A model generated the notes under the pieces. That model saw only the letters and a program-made list of their open reading frames with translations, did no database searches and was not told the DNA's origin. Source: Eubacterium sp. ER2 (GTDB lineage: Bacteria; Bacillota; Clostridia; Lachnospirales; Lachnospiraceae). Taken from it: 64,000 nucleotides of DNA. Numbering within the stretch: position 1 is the first letter of the stretch; each line of letters begins with the position of its first letter. Of the stretch, positions 7,789 through 16,089 are shown piece by piece. The stretch spans positions 40,491 through 104,490 of the forward strand of contig NZ_JPJE01000008.1 in NCBI RefSeq assembly GCF_000765215.1. The letters are read 5' to 3'. The position numbers and the translations under genes were made by a program.

Positions 7789-7832
7789 CAGGAAAGATTT
7801 TTTGGACAGTGACAGGAAAGATTTTTTGGACG
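7785..7832. repeat. 24-base tandem duplication
   Basis: Two adjacent copies of a 24-base unit starting GTGACAGGAAAG and ending TTGGACA/G lie at 7785-7808 and 7809-7832 and differ at one position. The first copy contains the stop codon of the DUF5655 gene, so the event left the protein unchanged. It looks like a recent slippage or short-homology duplication. Confidence 0.9.
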
Positions 7833-7900
7833 GAGTCTTGACAGATGGAAGAAAAACTATCATAATAGGCTCGTTGGGAAATGAATACGGAAATATGGCA

Positions 7901-7935
7901 AGGGAGCTGTGAGATGAGATCACAGCTCCCTTTTT
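7901..7935 (+). terminator. Intrinsic terminator after DUF5655
   Basis: AGGGAGCTGTGA (7901-7912) pairs with TCACAGCTCCCT (7920-7931) across a seven-base loop, followed by a T run. It closes the operon that starts at 4820. Confidence 0.9.
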
Positions 7936-7983
7936 GCTTCCGCATTTGTTTAGAATGGAACAGAGAAAGGATGGAGAGCTATC

Positions 7984-9147
7984 ATGATGACAATATTCAG
8001 CCATTATCTCCCGGTCAATCTGATCTTCGGAGCCGGGAAGACCGAAGTACTGGGAGAGGAGGCCGCGAAATACGGGCGAAAGGCCATGATCGTGACGGGG
8101 AGAGGCAGCACAAAGAGATCCGGGCTCTTGGATCGGGCGAAAGCGCTGCTTGAAAAAGAGGGGATGGAGGTGACTGTCTTTGACGAGGCGGAGCCCAATC
8201 CCCTTGCATCTACCGCTATGCGAGGCGCCGCCATCGCCAGGGAGAAGGGCTGCGATGTGATCGTGGGTCTTGGAGGGGGAAGCATCATGGACTGCAGCAA
8301 GGCGGTGGCCTTTGCGGCCTGCAATGAGGGACCGATCTTCGACTATATCTATGGGGTGAAGAAAGGCGCCGGCGCGCTGCCTCTTGTCCTTGTGCCCACC
8401 ACCTGCGGGACAGGCAGCGAGGGCAACTGCTTTGCCGTGCTCACAGAGGACGAGACAAGGGACAAAAAATCTTTGCGGGACAACGCGGTCATCGCCAGGG
8501 CGTCCATCGTTGACCCGGAGCTGATGACCACCATGCCGGCTCATGTCCTGGCGTCCGTTGGATTTGACGCCCTTTGCCACTGCATGGAGGCCTATATGAG
8601 TAAAATCTGTGACCCGATCACGGAGATCATGGCTCTGGAGGGCATCCGCCTCATCGGCGGAAATCTGGTGAAAATCTATGAGGAGAAGAAAAAAGGGCTC
8701 ACAGACCCAGCTGCCATGGACATGGATGCCTGGAGCGCTGTCTGCCTGGCCAGCACATACGGCGGCATGGTCATTAACCAGGCCGGGGTGACTGCTCCCC
8801 ACGGGCTGGAGCACCCGGCCAGCGGCATGCGCAACATCACCCACGGCAGGGGCCTGGCAGCCCTCACTCCGGTCATCTACAGGCGCACCGTAGAGGCGGC
8901 TCCGGAGACATTTGCCGTCATCTCAAAATGTCTGGGAGGCGCGGATGAGAAGGACTGCGTGGCTGTCATCGAGGCGCTCCTGGACAGCCTGGATCTGCGG
9001 ACAACTCTCTCGGCGGAAGGCGTCCTTCCGGAGGACGTGGAGTGGATGACAAAGAACGCTTTCAAGGTCTCCGCGGCCGGACTCCAGAACCACCCCAAGG
9101 TGTTCACGGAGGAGGAAGTGGCCCAGATCTACCGGGAAGCGCTGTAA
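7984..9147 (+). CDS. Iron-containing alcohol dehydrogenase
   Basis: The 387-residue protein belongs to the group III iron-dependent alcohol dehydrogenases. The NAD(P)-binding GGGSIMDCSKA motif is near residue 99. The metal-binding Asp/His ligands lie in GFDALCHCMEAY and TAPHGLEHP. The family, which includes butanol and lactaldehyde dehydrogenases, reduces aldehydes to alcohols or the reverse in the cytoplasm. It has its own transcription unit between terminators at 7901 and 9213. Two consecutive ATG codons open the frame. Substrate preference cannot be deduced. Confidence 0.92.
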   Translation: MMTIFSHYLPVNLIFGAGKTEVLGEEAAKYGRKAMIVTGRGSTKRSGLLDRAKALLEKEGMEVTVFDEAEPNPLASTAMRGAAIAREKGCDVIVGLGGGSIMDCSKAVAFAACNEGPIFDYIYGVKKGAGALPLVLVPTTCGTGSEGNCFAVLTEDETRDKKSLRDNAVIARASIVDPELMTTMPAHVLASVGFDALCHCMEAYMSKICDPITEIMALEGIRLIGGNLVKIYEEKKKGLTDPAAMDMDAWSAVCLASTYGGMVINQAGVTAPHGLEHPASGMRNITHGRGLAALTPVIYRRTVEAAPETFAVISKCLGGADEKDCVAVIEALLDSLDLRTTLSAEGVLPEDVEWMTKNAFKVSAAGLQNHPKVFTEEEVAQIYREAL

Positions 9148-9212
9148 GGATAAAGCGGCCCGGAAAAGACAGCATAGATAAAGAAAGTATAGATAAGGCA
9201 GTATGGTTGAGT

Positions 9213-9259
9213 AATCCTCTCTGATGCAGTATAATACGGTGTCAGAGAGGAATTTTTTT
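9213..9259 (+). terminator. Intrinsic terminator after the alcohol dehydrogenase gene
   Basis: CCTCTCTGA (9216-9224) pairs with TCAGAGAGG (9242-9250), followed by AATTTTTTT. The T run covers a possible TTG start at 9258 for the next gene, which argues for the downstream ATG at 9288. Confidence 0.85.
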
Positions 9260-9287
9260 GATTGCGGAAGGGGGGCAAGAGGAGAGG

Positions 9288-9725
9288 ATGATCAGAAAAT
9301 TTGAGGAGAGGGATCTGGAGACGGTCATGGGACTCTGGCTGGAGGGCAACCTGCAGGCCCACAGCTTTATTCCGGAGCGGTACTGGAAGGACAACCAGGA
9401 GCTTGTAAGAGACCTGCTGCCAGGCGCTGCCCTCTATGTGTACGAGGAGGAGGGAGCGGGCCGCCCGGACGGATTTATAGGTCTTAGCGGGGACTATATC
9501 GAGGGGATTTTTGTGCGGGACGAGAAGCGGTCAGCCGGTATCGGCGCCGCCCTCCTGGATTTCGCAAAGAAGAACCGCAGCGCTCTCACCCTCCGGGTAT
9601 ACCAGAAAAATGAGAGGGCCGTGAGGTTTTATCTGAGAAACGGGTTCCGCATCCGGCAGGAAGGGCTGGATGAGGGGACCGGAGAAAGAGAGTATGAGAT
9701 GGAATGGAAAGGAGAGGGAAGATGA
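9288..9725 (+). CDS. GNAT family N-acetyltransferase
   Basis: From ATG 9288 the protein has 145 residues. The GNAT fold shows in the N-terminal IRKFEERDLETVMGLWLEGN, the strand GIFVRDEKRSAGIGAALLDFA (acetyl-CoA pyrophosphate loop R-S-A-G-I-G) and the C-terminal AVRFYLRNGF. It resembles small YhfO/YjaB-type acetyltransferases. An in-frame TTG 30 bases earlier lies in the terminator T tract and is rejected as the start. Its TGA stop overlaps the ATG of the next gene (ATGA), so the two are coupled. The substrate is unknown. Confidence 0.85.
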   Translation: MIRKFEERDLETVMGLWLEGNLQAHSFIPERYWKDNQELVRDLLPGAALYVYEEEGAGRPDGFIGLSGDYIEGIFVRDEKRSAGIGAALLDFAKKNRSALTLRVYQKNERAVRFYLRNGFRIRQEGLDEGTGEREYEMEWKGEGR

Positions 9726-10165
9726 TGAGAGATGTCCAAAAGACGATAGGAAATATGGCGGACAGGGCGGGAAACTGCTTTATAAGCTACATAGACAGTG
9801 AGGGATTTCCGGTGACAAAGGCCATGCTGAAGCCAAGGCAGAGGGAGGGCATCAGGATCTTCTGGTTTTCCACCAACACATCCTCCAACAAGGTGAAATG
9901 CTTCCGGGATAACCCGAAAGCCAGCATCTACTTTATGGACAGGCGCTATTTCAGGGGCGTCAGCCTGTCCGGCACAGTGGAGGTGCTGGAGGATCCGGAG
10001 GTGAAGGAGCGGCTCTGGCAGGAGGGAGACACGCTGTTCTACAAGGAGGGCGTGACAGACCCGGACTACTGCGTGCTTAAATTTACGGCGGAGAAGGGGC
10101 GCTATTACAGCAATATGAAGTCGGAGGATTTTGAGGTTTCAGATTGGCAAAGCAATACCGATTAG
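9722..10165 (+). CDS. Pyridoxamine 5'-phosphate oxidase-like flavoprotein
   Basis: The product is 147 residues and has the split-barrel FMN-binding pattern: CFISYIDSEGFPVTKAM, the strand RIFWFSTNTSSNKV and KASIYFMDRRYFRGVSLSG. This group resembles general stress protein 26 and other PNPOx-like proteins, which bind FMN or F420 rather than making pyridoxal phosphate. ATG 9722 is preferred over an upstream in-frame ATG because GGAGAGGG precedes it and it overlaps the GNAT stop. It is the last intact gene before an AT-rich relic region. Confidence 0.85.
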   Translation: MMRDVQKTIGNMADRAGNCFISYIDSEGFPVTKAMLKPRQREGIRIFWFSTNTSSNKVKCFRDNPKASIYFMDRRYFRGVSLSGTVEVLEDPEVKERLWQEGDTLFYKEGVTDPDYCVLKFTAEKGRYYSNMKSEDFEVSDWQSNTD

Positions 10166-10189
10166 AATTTCTGGAAAGGAATCGTTGTA

Positions 10190-10399
10190 ATGAGCGAATT
10201 TAAAGACTTTTTGAATGAAATTTTACAACAATTAAAAGAGGATGAATTTCGAAAAGAGTATGATGCATTACAGCCTGAATTTGACATTATTCGAGCGATT
10301 GTAGAAGCAAGAACATCACAAAATCTAACGCAAAAAGAATGAGCTGATGGCATGGGGATGGATTTAAAGCTTTCTTTTGTCACCAAAAAGCATATGTAA
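10190..10399 (+). pseudogene. Relic of a HigA/XRE-type antitoxin with its HTH core deleted
   Basis: The frame starts MSEFKDFLNEILQQLK and runs to ARTSQNLTQKE, matching the first half of HigA-type antitoxins up to the point where the helix-turn-helix would continue (TQKELA). An in-frame TGA (10340-10342) follows. The same frame then resumes with ADGMGMDLKLSFV and ends at TAA 10397-10399, which matches the usual last residues of such antitoxins. About 30 residues of DNA-binding core are therefore missing at the junction. The segment is much more AT-rich than its neighbours, consistent with transfer and decay. Confidence 0.65.
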
Positions 10400-10427
10400 A
10401 AAGGGAAAAACAGCATTTACAAAAGAT

Positions 10428-10464
10428 GAAAGGTTGTCCATCTGGTTGAGGACAACCTTTTTTG
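10428..10464 (+). terminator. Intrinsic terminator after the antitoxin relic
   Basis: AAGGTTGTCC (10430-10439) pairs with GGACAACCTT (10450-10459), followed by a T run. It is nearly symmetrical and could work in both directions, between the antitoxin relic (+) and the toxin relic (-). Confidence 0.85.
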
Positions 10465-10468
10465 GCTC

Positions 10469-10555
10469 TCAAAACAGATCGCTGTGCGTGCCGATCCTTG
10501 AGAGTGTTAGGTATACCGGCAATTCGGAAAATGAATTATAAGTCTTATAACCAGC
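10469..10555 (-). pseudogene. Relic of a RelE/YafQ-type toxin, C-terminal end
   Basis: On the minus strand the frame ending at 10469-10471 reads LPVYLTLSRIGTHSDLF before the stop. The R-x-GTHSDLF ending is the hallmark C-terminus of RelE/YafQ mRNA-interferase toxins. Further upstream the frame degrades (GYKTYNSFSE) and no start or full-length domain is present. It faces the antitoxin relic across a terminator, so it is probably not that antitoxin's partner in the normal co-directional layout. Confidence 0.6.
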
Positions 10556-10599
10556 GGGATAAATCCTGCACAATATAAATGTAGAGTATAATATACATC

Positions 10600-10628
10600 T
10601 GGATACCAGCGGCGGCATCTGGTATAAT
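10600..10628 (+). promoter_or_regulatory. Promoter for the HD-helD operon
   Basis: TGGATA (10600-10605), a 17-base spacer and TATAAT (10623-10628) precede the HD gene start by about 50 bases. A second TATAAT occurs at 10588-10593 without a clear -35. Confidence 0.5.
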
Positions 10629-10676
10629 AACATTTAAACTTACCAGACTACATGGAAGAAAGGCAGGCTAGAACAA

Positions 10677-11276
10677 ATGAAGAGCAATCTGACAAGAGAG
10701 GAAGCGCTGGAGCTTCTGAGGACATATAACAAGGAACCCTTCCACATTCAGCACGGTCTGACAGTGGAGAAGGTGATGCGCTGGTACGCCCGGGAGCTGG
10801 GATACGGCGATGAGGAGGAGTACTGGGGGATCACAGGGCTTCTCCACGATATCGACTTTGAGCTCTACCCGGAGGAGCACTGCCAGAAGGCGCCGGAGCT
10901 TCTGCGAAAGGCCGGAGTGGGGGAGGATATGATCCACTCTGTGTGCTCCCACGGCTACGGCATCTGCTCGGACGAGGAGCCCTCCTGCGAGATGGAGAAG
11001 GTTCTCTTTGCGGCGGATGAGCTGACGGGACTGATCTGGGCGGCGGCCCTGATGCGCCCCTCAAAGAGTGTGTCGGACATGGAGGTGTCCAGCGTAAAAA
11101 AGAAGTTTAAAGACAAGCGGTTTGCTGCCGGCTGCTCCAGGGATATCATACGGAAAGGGGCGCAGATGCTCGGGTGGGAGCTGAATGAACTGTTTGAGAA
11201 GACGCTCCTGGCCATGAAGTCATGCGAGAAGGAGATACAGGAGGAGATGACAGCTATTAACGGAGAAGAGGAGTAA
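10677..11276 (+). CDS. HD domain phosphohydrolase-like protein
   Basis: The 199-residue protein carries an HD-type metal site: an early His in PFHIQHGLTVEKVM, the HD pair in GLLHDIDFELYPE, a further His in VCSHGYG and Asp in FAADELTGLI. HD proteins hydrolyse phosphate esters of nucleotides or other metabolites. The final TAA overlaps the helD ATG (TAATG), so translation is coupled. The association with helD suggests a role in nucleotide or RNA-related stress, which is inference only. Confidence 0.85.
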   Translation: MKSNLTREEALELLRTYNKEPFHIQHGLTVEKVMRWYARELGYGDEEEYWGITGLLHDIDFELYPEEHCQKAPELLRKAGVGEDMIHSVCSHGYGICSDEEPSCEMEKVLFAADELTGLIWAAALMRPSKSVSDMEVSSVKKKFKDKRFAAGCSRDIIRKGAQMLGWELNELFEKTLLAMKSCEKEIQEEMTAINGEEE

Positions 11277-13333
11277 TGAACAGAAACGAACAATACACAG
11301 AAGGCATTTCTTTTCTTGAGGAAGTTACGCAAAAGCTGAAAAACAGAATAGAGAAGCTGGATCAGTCCATTCTGGCCGGACAGAAAGATATTGAGAGTAT
11401 GCACGACTACTACTGGGAAAACTACACGGAGATGGACCAGTATGGGTATGAGGACTATGATAACCAGCAGGCCCTCCTGAACCAGACCAACGCCAACAAT
11501 GAGCTTCTCCTCAAGAGAAGACGGTTCCGGAGGATGCTGGACTCCCCCTTTTTCGGGAGAGTGGATTTTGTCTACGAGGGCGAGGACGAGGCGGAGATCT
11601 TCTACATTGGGATAGGAAACTTTGCCGAGGACACGGGCATGACCCCTCTCATCTACGACTGGAGGGCGCCGGTCAGCGGCCTTTTCTATGATTATGACAG
11701 GGGGCCTGCCTCCTACCAGGCGCCGGTCGGCGTCATGGAGGGCGAGATCACCGCGAAAAAGCAGTACAAGATCCGGAAGGGAAAGCTTATTTACGCCTTT
11801 GAGAGCGATACAAAGATAGACGACGAGATACTGAAGGCGGAGCTGGGAACAAACGGGGATGTGAGGCTGAAAAATATTGTCAGCACGATCCAGCGGGAGC
11901 AGAACGCTATTATCCGCAACACGGAGGATAAGATCCTGGCCATCCAGGGCGTGGCGGGGAGCGGCAAGACATCTGTGGCACTCCACCGGATCGCCTACCT
12001 TCTGTATCATGACAGGGACAATCTGAAATCATCGGACGTGCTGATCCTGTCGCCTAACAGCGTCTTTGCGGACTATATCTCCCACATCCTGCCGGAGCTG
12101 GGGGAGGAGCCGGTGCAGGAGATGAGCTTTGACCTGTTTGCCTACAAGGAGCTGAAGGGTACAGCCGCTGACTGCGAGGACCGGTGGCATCACCTGGAGC
12201 GGGTCATGAAGTTTCCGGATGAGGAGAGGGAGCGGATCTACAAAGAGAAGCAGTCGGAGGTGATGGCTGCCCAGATGGAGGGCTTTCTCGCCATTCTGGA
12301 GGACAGCCTGCTGGACTTTAAGGACATTGAGTTCAAGGGACTGAAGAAGACGGAAAATGAGCTCATCCAGCTGTTTTATTTTAAATTCCAGGACATTCCT
12401 CTCCTGAAGCGGATGGACGCAGTGATGGAATACTTTGTGGACGAGTTCGAGACCCTCAGGGACAGGGATCTCTCCGATGAGGAGAGGGAGTATGTCCAGG
12501 AAAAATTCGACCGCATGTATGTGACAAAGGACATCTACAGGATTTACAACTGGCTCATGGAGGACTGCGGCTATCCCCTCCTGGCGGACGTGCCCTGTGA
12601 AAAGAGAGTGCTGGAGTATGAGGACGTGTTCCCCATGCTGTATCTCAAATACAGGCTTCTTGGCAGAGGGGCCCACAGGCGGGTGAAGCATCTTGTCATA
12701 GACGAGATGCAGGACTATTCTTACATCCAGTACCTGATCCTGGCGGAGCTCTTCTCCTGCAGCATGACCATACTGGGGGACAAATTCCAGACTATGGACG
12801 ACCATGTGCAGGATGTCCTTCCCTTTCTGCCGAAGGTGTTCGGGAGAAAGGTGAGGAAGATCGTCATGGACAAGAGCTACCGGAACACAGTGGAGATCGC
12901 CTCCTACGCGGCCCGGCTCAACGGAAGCCAGGTGCCCGGACTGCTGGAGAGACATGGAAAAGAGGTGGTGGAGGCATCCTTTGAGGATCTGGATCAGCTC
13001 CTCGCAGGTGTGGAGGACAATCTGCGCCTCCAGGGAGAGGACGGCTTTGAGACGGCCGCCGTGCTGGCCATGACTGAGGAGGAGGCATGGGAGATCAGCC
13101 AGCTTCTGAAAAAGAGGGGACTTTCCGTGTCCTACATTGACAGGGACAGCAGCTCCTTTAAGCCGGGGCTGACAGTGACTACCTTCTACCTGGCCAAGGG
13201 GCTGGAGTTTGATCAGGTGTTCACTGTGTGGGACAAAAAGAAGGAGAACCCTCTTCTTGGGCAGGCAAAGTATATCTGCGCCACCCGGGCTCTCCATGAA
13301 CTCTATATGTTTGAAGAAGACAGCTCCTTTTGA
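11276..13333 (+). CDS. helD: HelD family ATPase (RNA polymerase recycling)
   Basis: The 685-residue UvrD-like ATPase has a long N-terminal coiled coil (about 1-85), as in HelD arms that reach into RNA polymerase. Walker A is GVAGSGKTS near residue 225, with the following Q-motif-like region, and Walker B is LVIDEMQDYSY near 478. Late helicase motifs include VTTFYLAKGLEFDQV. The long N-terminal region with YDWRAPVSGLFYDY before the Walker motif is characteristic of HelD rather than true UvrD/PcrA helicases. HelD removes stalled RNA polymerase from nucleic acid. The 3' end overlaps the convergent MATE gene by 31 bases. Confidence 0.9.
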   Translation: MNRNEQYTEGISFLEEVTQKLKNRIEKLDQSILAGQKDIESMHDYYWENYTEMDQYGYEDYDNQQALLNQTNANNELLLKRRRFRRMLDSPFFGRVDFVYEGEDEAEIFYIGIGNFAEDTGMTPLIYDWRAPVSGLFYDYDRGPASYQAPVGVMEGEITAKKQYKIRKGKLIYAFESDTKIDDEILKAELGTNGDVRLKNIVSTIQREQNAIIRNTEDKILAIQGVAGSGKTSVALHRIAYLLYHDRDNLKSSDVLILSPNSVFADYISHILPELGEEPVQEMSFDLFAYKELKGTAADCEDRWHHLERVMKFPDEERERIYKEKQSEVMAAQMEGFLAILEDSLLDFKDIEFKGLKKTENELIQLFYFKFQDIPLLKRMDAVMEYFVDEFETLRDRDLSDEEREYVQEKFDRMYVTKDIYRIYNWLMEDCGYPLLADVPCEKRVLEYEDVFPMLYLKYRLLGRGAHRRVKHLVIDEMQDYSYIQYLILAELFSCSMTILGDKFQTMDDHVQDVLPFLPKVFGRKVRKIVMDKSYRNTVEIASYAARLNGSQVPGLLERHGKEVVEASFEDLDQLLAGVEDNLRLQGEDGFETAAVLAMTEEEAWEISQLLKKRGLSVSYIDRDSSSFKPGLTVTTFYLAKGLEFDQVFTVWDKKKENPLLGQAKYICATRALHELYMFEEDSSF

Positions 13334-14631
13334 TAGATGCAGATGCCCACTGCCATGGTGACAAGCTCCGCGGCCGGGAAGGCCAGCCAGATGCCTGTGC
13401 TGCCCAGAAAGAGGGGCAGGATGTAGGCAAAGGCGATGACCAGGATGCACCCTCTCAGGAGGCAGAGGAGAAGGGAACGCCCTGCCTTTGCCACGGACTG
13501 GAAGTAGCAGATGAACACCATGTTGACTCCCAGAAACAGAAAGCCGGTAAAATAGATGCGCACGGCCGGGGCCGCCAGAGTCAGGATCTCCCGGCTCGGG
13601 TTCAGGAAAATGTAGGTGAAAAGGTTCGGCACGGCAAGCCCCAGGACCACAGGGATGGCGCAGATCACAAGGGAGGTGCGCAGGGACAGGGACTGTACCT
13701 TCTGTATACGCTCCACAAGGCCCGCCCCGTGGTTGATGGACAGGATGGGCTGGGCCGCCTGCTCGATGCCCTTGCACAGGCAGATCACTACCAGGGCTGT
13801 GTTGCTGATGATGCCGTATACCGTGACGCCTGTGTTGCCCAGATACCGGATGAGCTGCAGGTTGAAGAAGAAAATGGTGAACCCTGAGGCCGCCTCAATG
13901 ACGAAGCTGGTAAAGCCGTTTGCAAAGATCCTGCCCATGAAGACCGGGCGAAAGCCCTTCAGGGTGAACCTGAGCTGATTTTTCTTTGTGAAAAAATGTG
14001 TGCACAGGATGAGCACCGTCAGCGTGGAGCCGGTGACAGTGGCCAGAGCGGCTCCCGCCATTCCCATATCCAGGGGAAAGACGAAGACAATGTCCAGGAT
14101 AATGTTTGTCACGCCGCCTGCGATGACGCCGCACATGGCCAGCCTGGGCGCTCCGTCGTTCCGGATGAAGGTCTGGAGAAAGGCGGAGAAGAAGTAGGTG
14201 CCCATGCCCCAGATGATGTAGGGAATATAGTCCATGATGTAGGGCATAGTCTCCTCCGTGCCGCCCAGGAACAGGGCCAGGTCCTCCATAAAGGCCGTAC
14301 ACAGGACGAGGCAGACAAGGAACAGGACTATGTTCAGGAGCAGGGCAGCGGTAAAGCAGGCGTTCCCCTCCTCCCTTCGGCCCTTCCCGCGACAGATGGA
14401 CATGAGGACAGACCCACCCACCCCGGACAGAAGGCCCAGGCCGAAAAATACATTGTAGATGGGGAGGGCGATGTTGAGGGCCGCGAGGGCTGTCTCCCCC
14501 AGCCGTTTTCCTATGATAATGGTGTCTGCCAGCACATAGATGGATGTGACCATGGTGCCGCAGATGGCCGGGACAAGGTAGTGAAAAAAGAGCTCCCGGA
14601 CCGGTCTTGCTATAAATTCGTTTGTGTTCAT
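13303..14631 (-). CDS. MATE family multidrug efflux transporter
   Basis: From ATG 14631 the protein has 442 residues with twelve hydrophobic helices in two MATE repeats (LVPAICGTMVTSIYVLAD for the first; a second repeat begins near residue 240). MATE pumps exchange Na+ or H+ for drugs or cationic metabolites. AGAGAGG upstream supports this start over an in-frame codon 105 bases earlier. It runs opposite to helD and overlaps its 3' end. The substrate is unknown. Confidence 0.9.
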   Translation of the reverse strand: MNTNEFIARPVRELFFHYLVPAICGTMVTSIYVLADTIIIGKRLGETALAALNIALPIYNVFFGLGLLSGVGGSVLMSICRGKGRREEGNACFTAALLLNIVLFLVCLVLCTAFMEDLALFLGGTEETMPYIMDYIPYIIWGMGTYFFSAFLQTFIRNDGAPRLAMCGVIAGGVTNIILDIVFVFPLDMGMAGAALATVTGSTLTVLILCTHFFTKKNQLRFTLKGFRPVFMGRIFANGFTSFVIEAASGFTIFFFNLQLIRYLGNTGVTVYGIISNTALVVICLCKGIEQAAQPILSINHGAGLVERIQKVQSLSLRTSLVICAIPVVLGLAVPNLFTYIFLNPSREILTLAAPAVRIYFTGFLFLGVNMVFICYFQSVAKAGRSLLLCLLRGCILVIAFAYILPLFLGSTGIWLAFPAAELVTMAVGICIYQKELSSSNI

Positions 14632-14742
14632 GTTCAAATAACCTCTCTGTTTAAGAATGTCACCGAATAGTCTATCATATACATACTGAAATGGAAAGAA
14701 CGGAGAAAAATTCCGAATATTACAGCAAAAACACACCGTTTA

Positions 14743-14769
14743 TTGACAATATTTCCCTTCTGCTATAAG
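14743..14769 (+). promoter_or_regulatory. Promoter for the DUF4854-like lipoprotein gene
   Basis: A consensus TTGACA (14743-14748) lies 15 bases before TATAAG (14764-14769), which is preceded by TGC, giving an extended -10. The start point would fall near 14777, so the coding start must be downstream, at the ATG 14788. Confidence 0.6.
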
Positions 14770-14787
14770 ATGAATACAAATATCTTT

Positions 14788-15351
14788 ATGAGGAGGAAGA
14801 TTACGGGAAGACTCCTGTGCAGTCTGCTGGCCCTTGCGCTGGCCTTCTCCTCCGCGGGCTGCGGGGCCGGGGAAAAAGCCGACCGGGAGAGGGAGCAGGC
14901 CCGGGCGCAGGAGGAAAAGCGCCTGGAGGAGGAAGAGCGAAAGGCGGCCCGGGAGGCCGAAAGAGCGGCAGAGGAAGCGCAGGAGGCGGCAGAGCAGGAG
15001 CCCTATTATCTCTACGACAGCATGGAGGAGTATGTGGCCTCAGATCTGATGCAGAACATCCTGAACAGCACGCTTGAAGATATCAGGACGGATGAGATCG
15101 ACTTTGCGCTCAAAGGCGAGGGCAACCGCCTGATCTACGAGTACACCTACACGACTCTGGCTATGACAGAGGAGATGAAGCCTCTGATGGAGCAGGCGAT
15201 GGATCAGCAGGATGAGGCGTTTCAGTCTGTGGCGGACTCCCTGACGGATGTGGTGGGCGTGGAACAGCCCACAGTAGTGGTGCGGTATCTGGATATGAAC
15301 GGGGCCCAGATCGCGGCACGGGAATACCCGGCCCGGCAGGACGCCCAGTGA
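14788..15351 (+). CDS. Lipoprotein, DUF4854-like
   Basis: From ATG 14788 the protein has 187 residues. The signal peptide (about 1-22) ends in a lipobox, SSAGC, so Cys would be lipidated. A highly charged Glu/Arg/Ala coiled-coil segment (about 25-70) follows. The C-terminal domain (about 75-180) begins YYLYDSMEEYVASDLMQ and resembles the DUF4854 region found in Clostridia lipoproteins. A promoter ends 19 bases upstream, so in-frame upstream codons are excluded. There is no clear Shine-Dalgarno before this ATG. Function is unknown. Confidence 0.7.
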   Translation: MRRKITGRLLCSLLALALAFSSAGCGAGEKADREREQARAQEEKRLEEEERKAAREAERAAEEAQEAAEQEPYYLYDSMEEYVASDLMQNILNSTLEDIRTDEIDFALKGEGNRLIYEYTYTTLAMTEEMKPLMEQAMDQQDEAFQSVADSLTDVVGVEQPTVVVRYLDMNGAQIAAREYPARQDAQ

Positions 15352-15447
15352 CAGCTGTGGAACCCGTTACAGGAAGACGCCCAGTGACAGCAGGCCGCGG
15401 CGCCCGGCGGCGATAAGACAAAATGACAAAAAGGAAGGATGACTGCC

Positions 15448-16041
15448 ATGGATCAGGAACGAATAGAGAAGCAGTTCTCTTTTATCCGGGAGATAGACCG
15501 GGAAAAATTGATCGGGAGACAGACCTATCTGTCGGACGGAAAGAGAAAGGAGAATGACGCGGAGCACGCCTGGCACATGGCCGTCATGACAATCCTCCTC
15601 TCGGAGTACGCCAACGAGAGGATCGATGTGCTCAAAACAGTCACCATGCTTCTCATCCACGATATTGTGGAGATTGACGCGGGGGACACCTACGCCTACG
15701 ATGAGGAGGCGAAAAAGACCCAGAAGGACAGGGAGCGGAAGGCCGCGGAGAGGATCTACGGGCTGCTGCCCTCTGACCAGGGGGAGAGGCTGAAGGCGCT
15801 GTGGGAGGAATTCGAGGCATGCGAGACGCCGGAGGCCAGGTTTGCCCGCTGTATGGACAACCTACAGCCCATGATGCTCAACGCCGCCACAGACGGAAAG
15901 GCCTGGGTGGAGCACCAGGTGGAGCTGTCTCAGATCCTGGGAAGGAACAGAAACACCCACGCCGGCTCGGAGGAGCTCTGGGAGTACGCAAGGAAAAACT
16001 GGATCGATCCCAATGTGGAAAAGGGACGCATACGGGAATAG
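15448..16041 (+). CDS. HD domain hydrolase, 5'-deoxynucleotidase-like
   Basis: The 197-residue protein has an HD_3-type site: DAEHAWHMAVM (His pair), LLIHDIVEIDAGD (HD) and a later conserved Asp in RCMDNLQPMM. The family includes YfbR-like 5'-deoxynucleotidases that clear dNMPs. AAGGAAGG nine bases upstream favours ATG 15448 over the ATG at 15439. It precedes the flavin reductase-rubredoxin gene by about 50 bases. The substrate is inferred from the family. Confidence 0.88.
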   Translation: MDQERIEKQFSFIREIDREKLIGRQTYLSDGKRKENDAEHAWHMAVMTILLSEYANERIDVLKTVTMLLIHDIVEIDAGDTYAYDEEAKKTQKDRERKAAERIYGLLPSDQGERLKALWEEFEACETPEARFARCMDNLQPMMLNAATDGKAWVEHQVELSQILGRNRNTHAGSEELWEYARKNWIDPNVEKGRIRE

Positions 16042-16089
16042 TCATTTGCAAAAAATAAAAGATAGAACAGTAGTAGGAGGAAAAGGAAG

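Noticed and set aside
9258..9287. TTG start 30 bases upstream for the GNAT gene
   Set aside because: It lies in the T tract of the preceding terminator and lacks a ribosome site.
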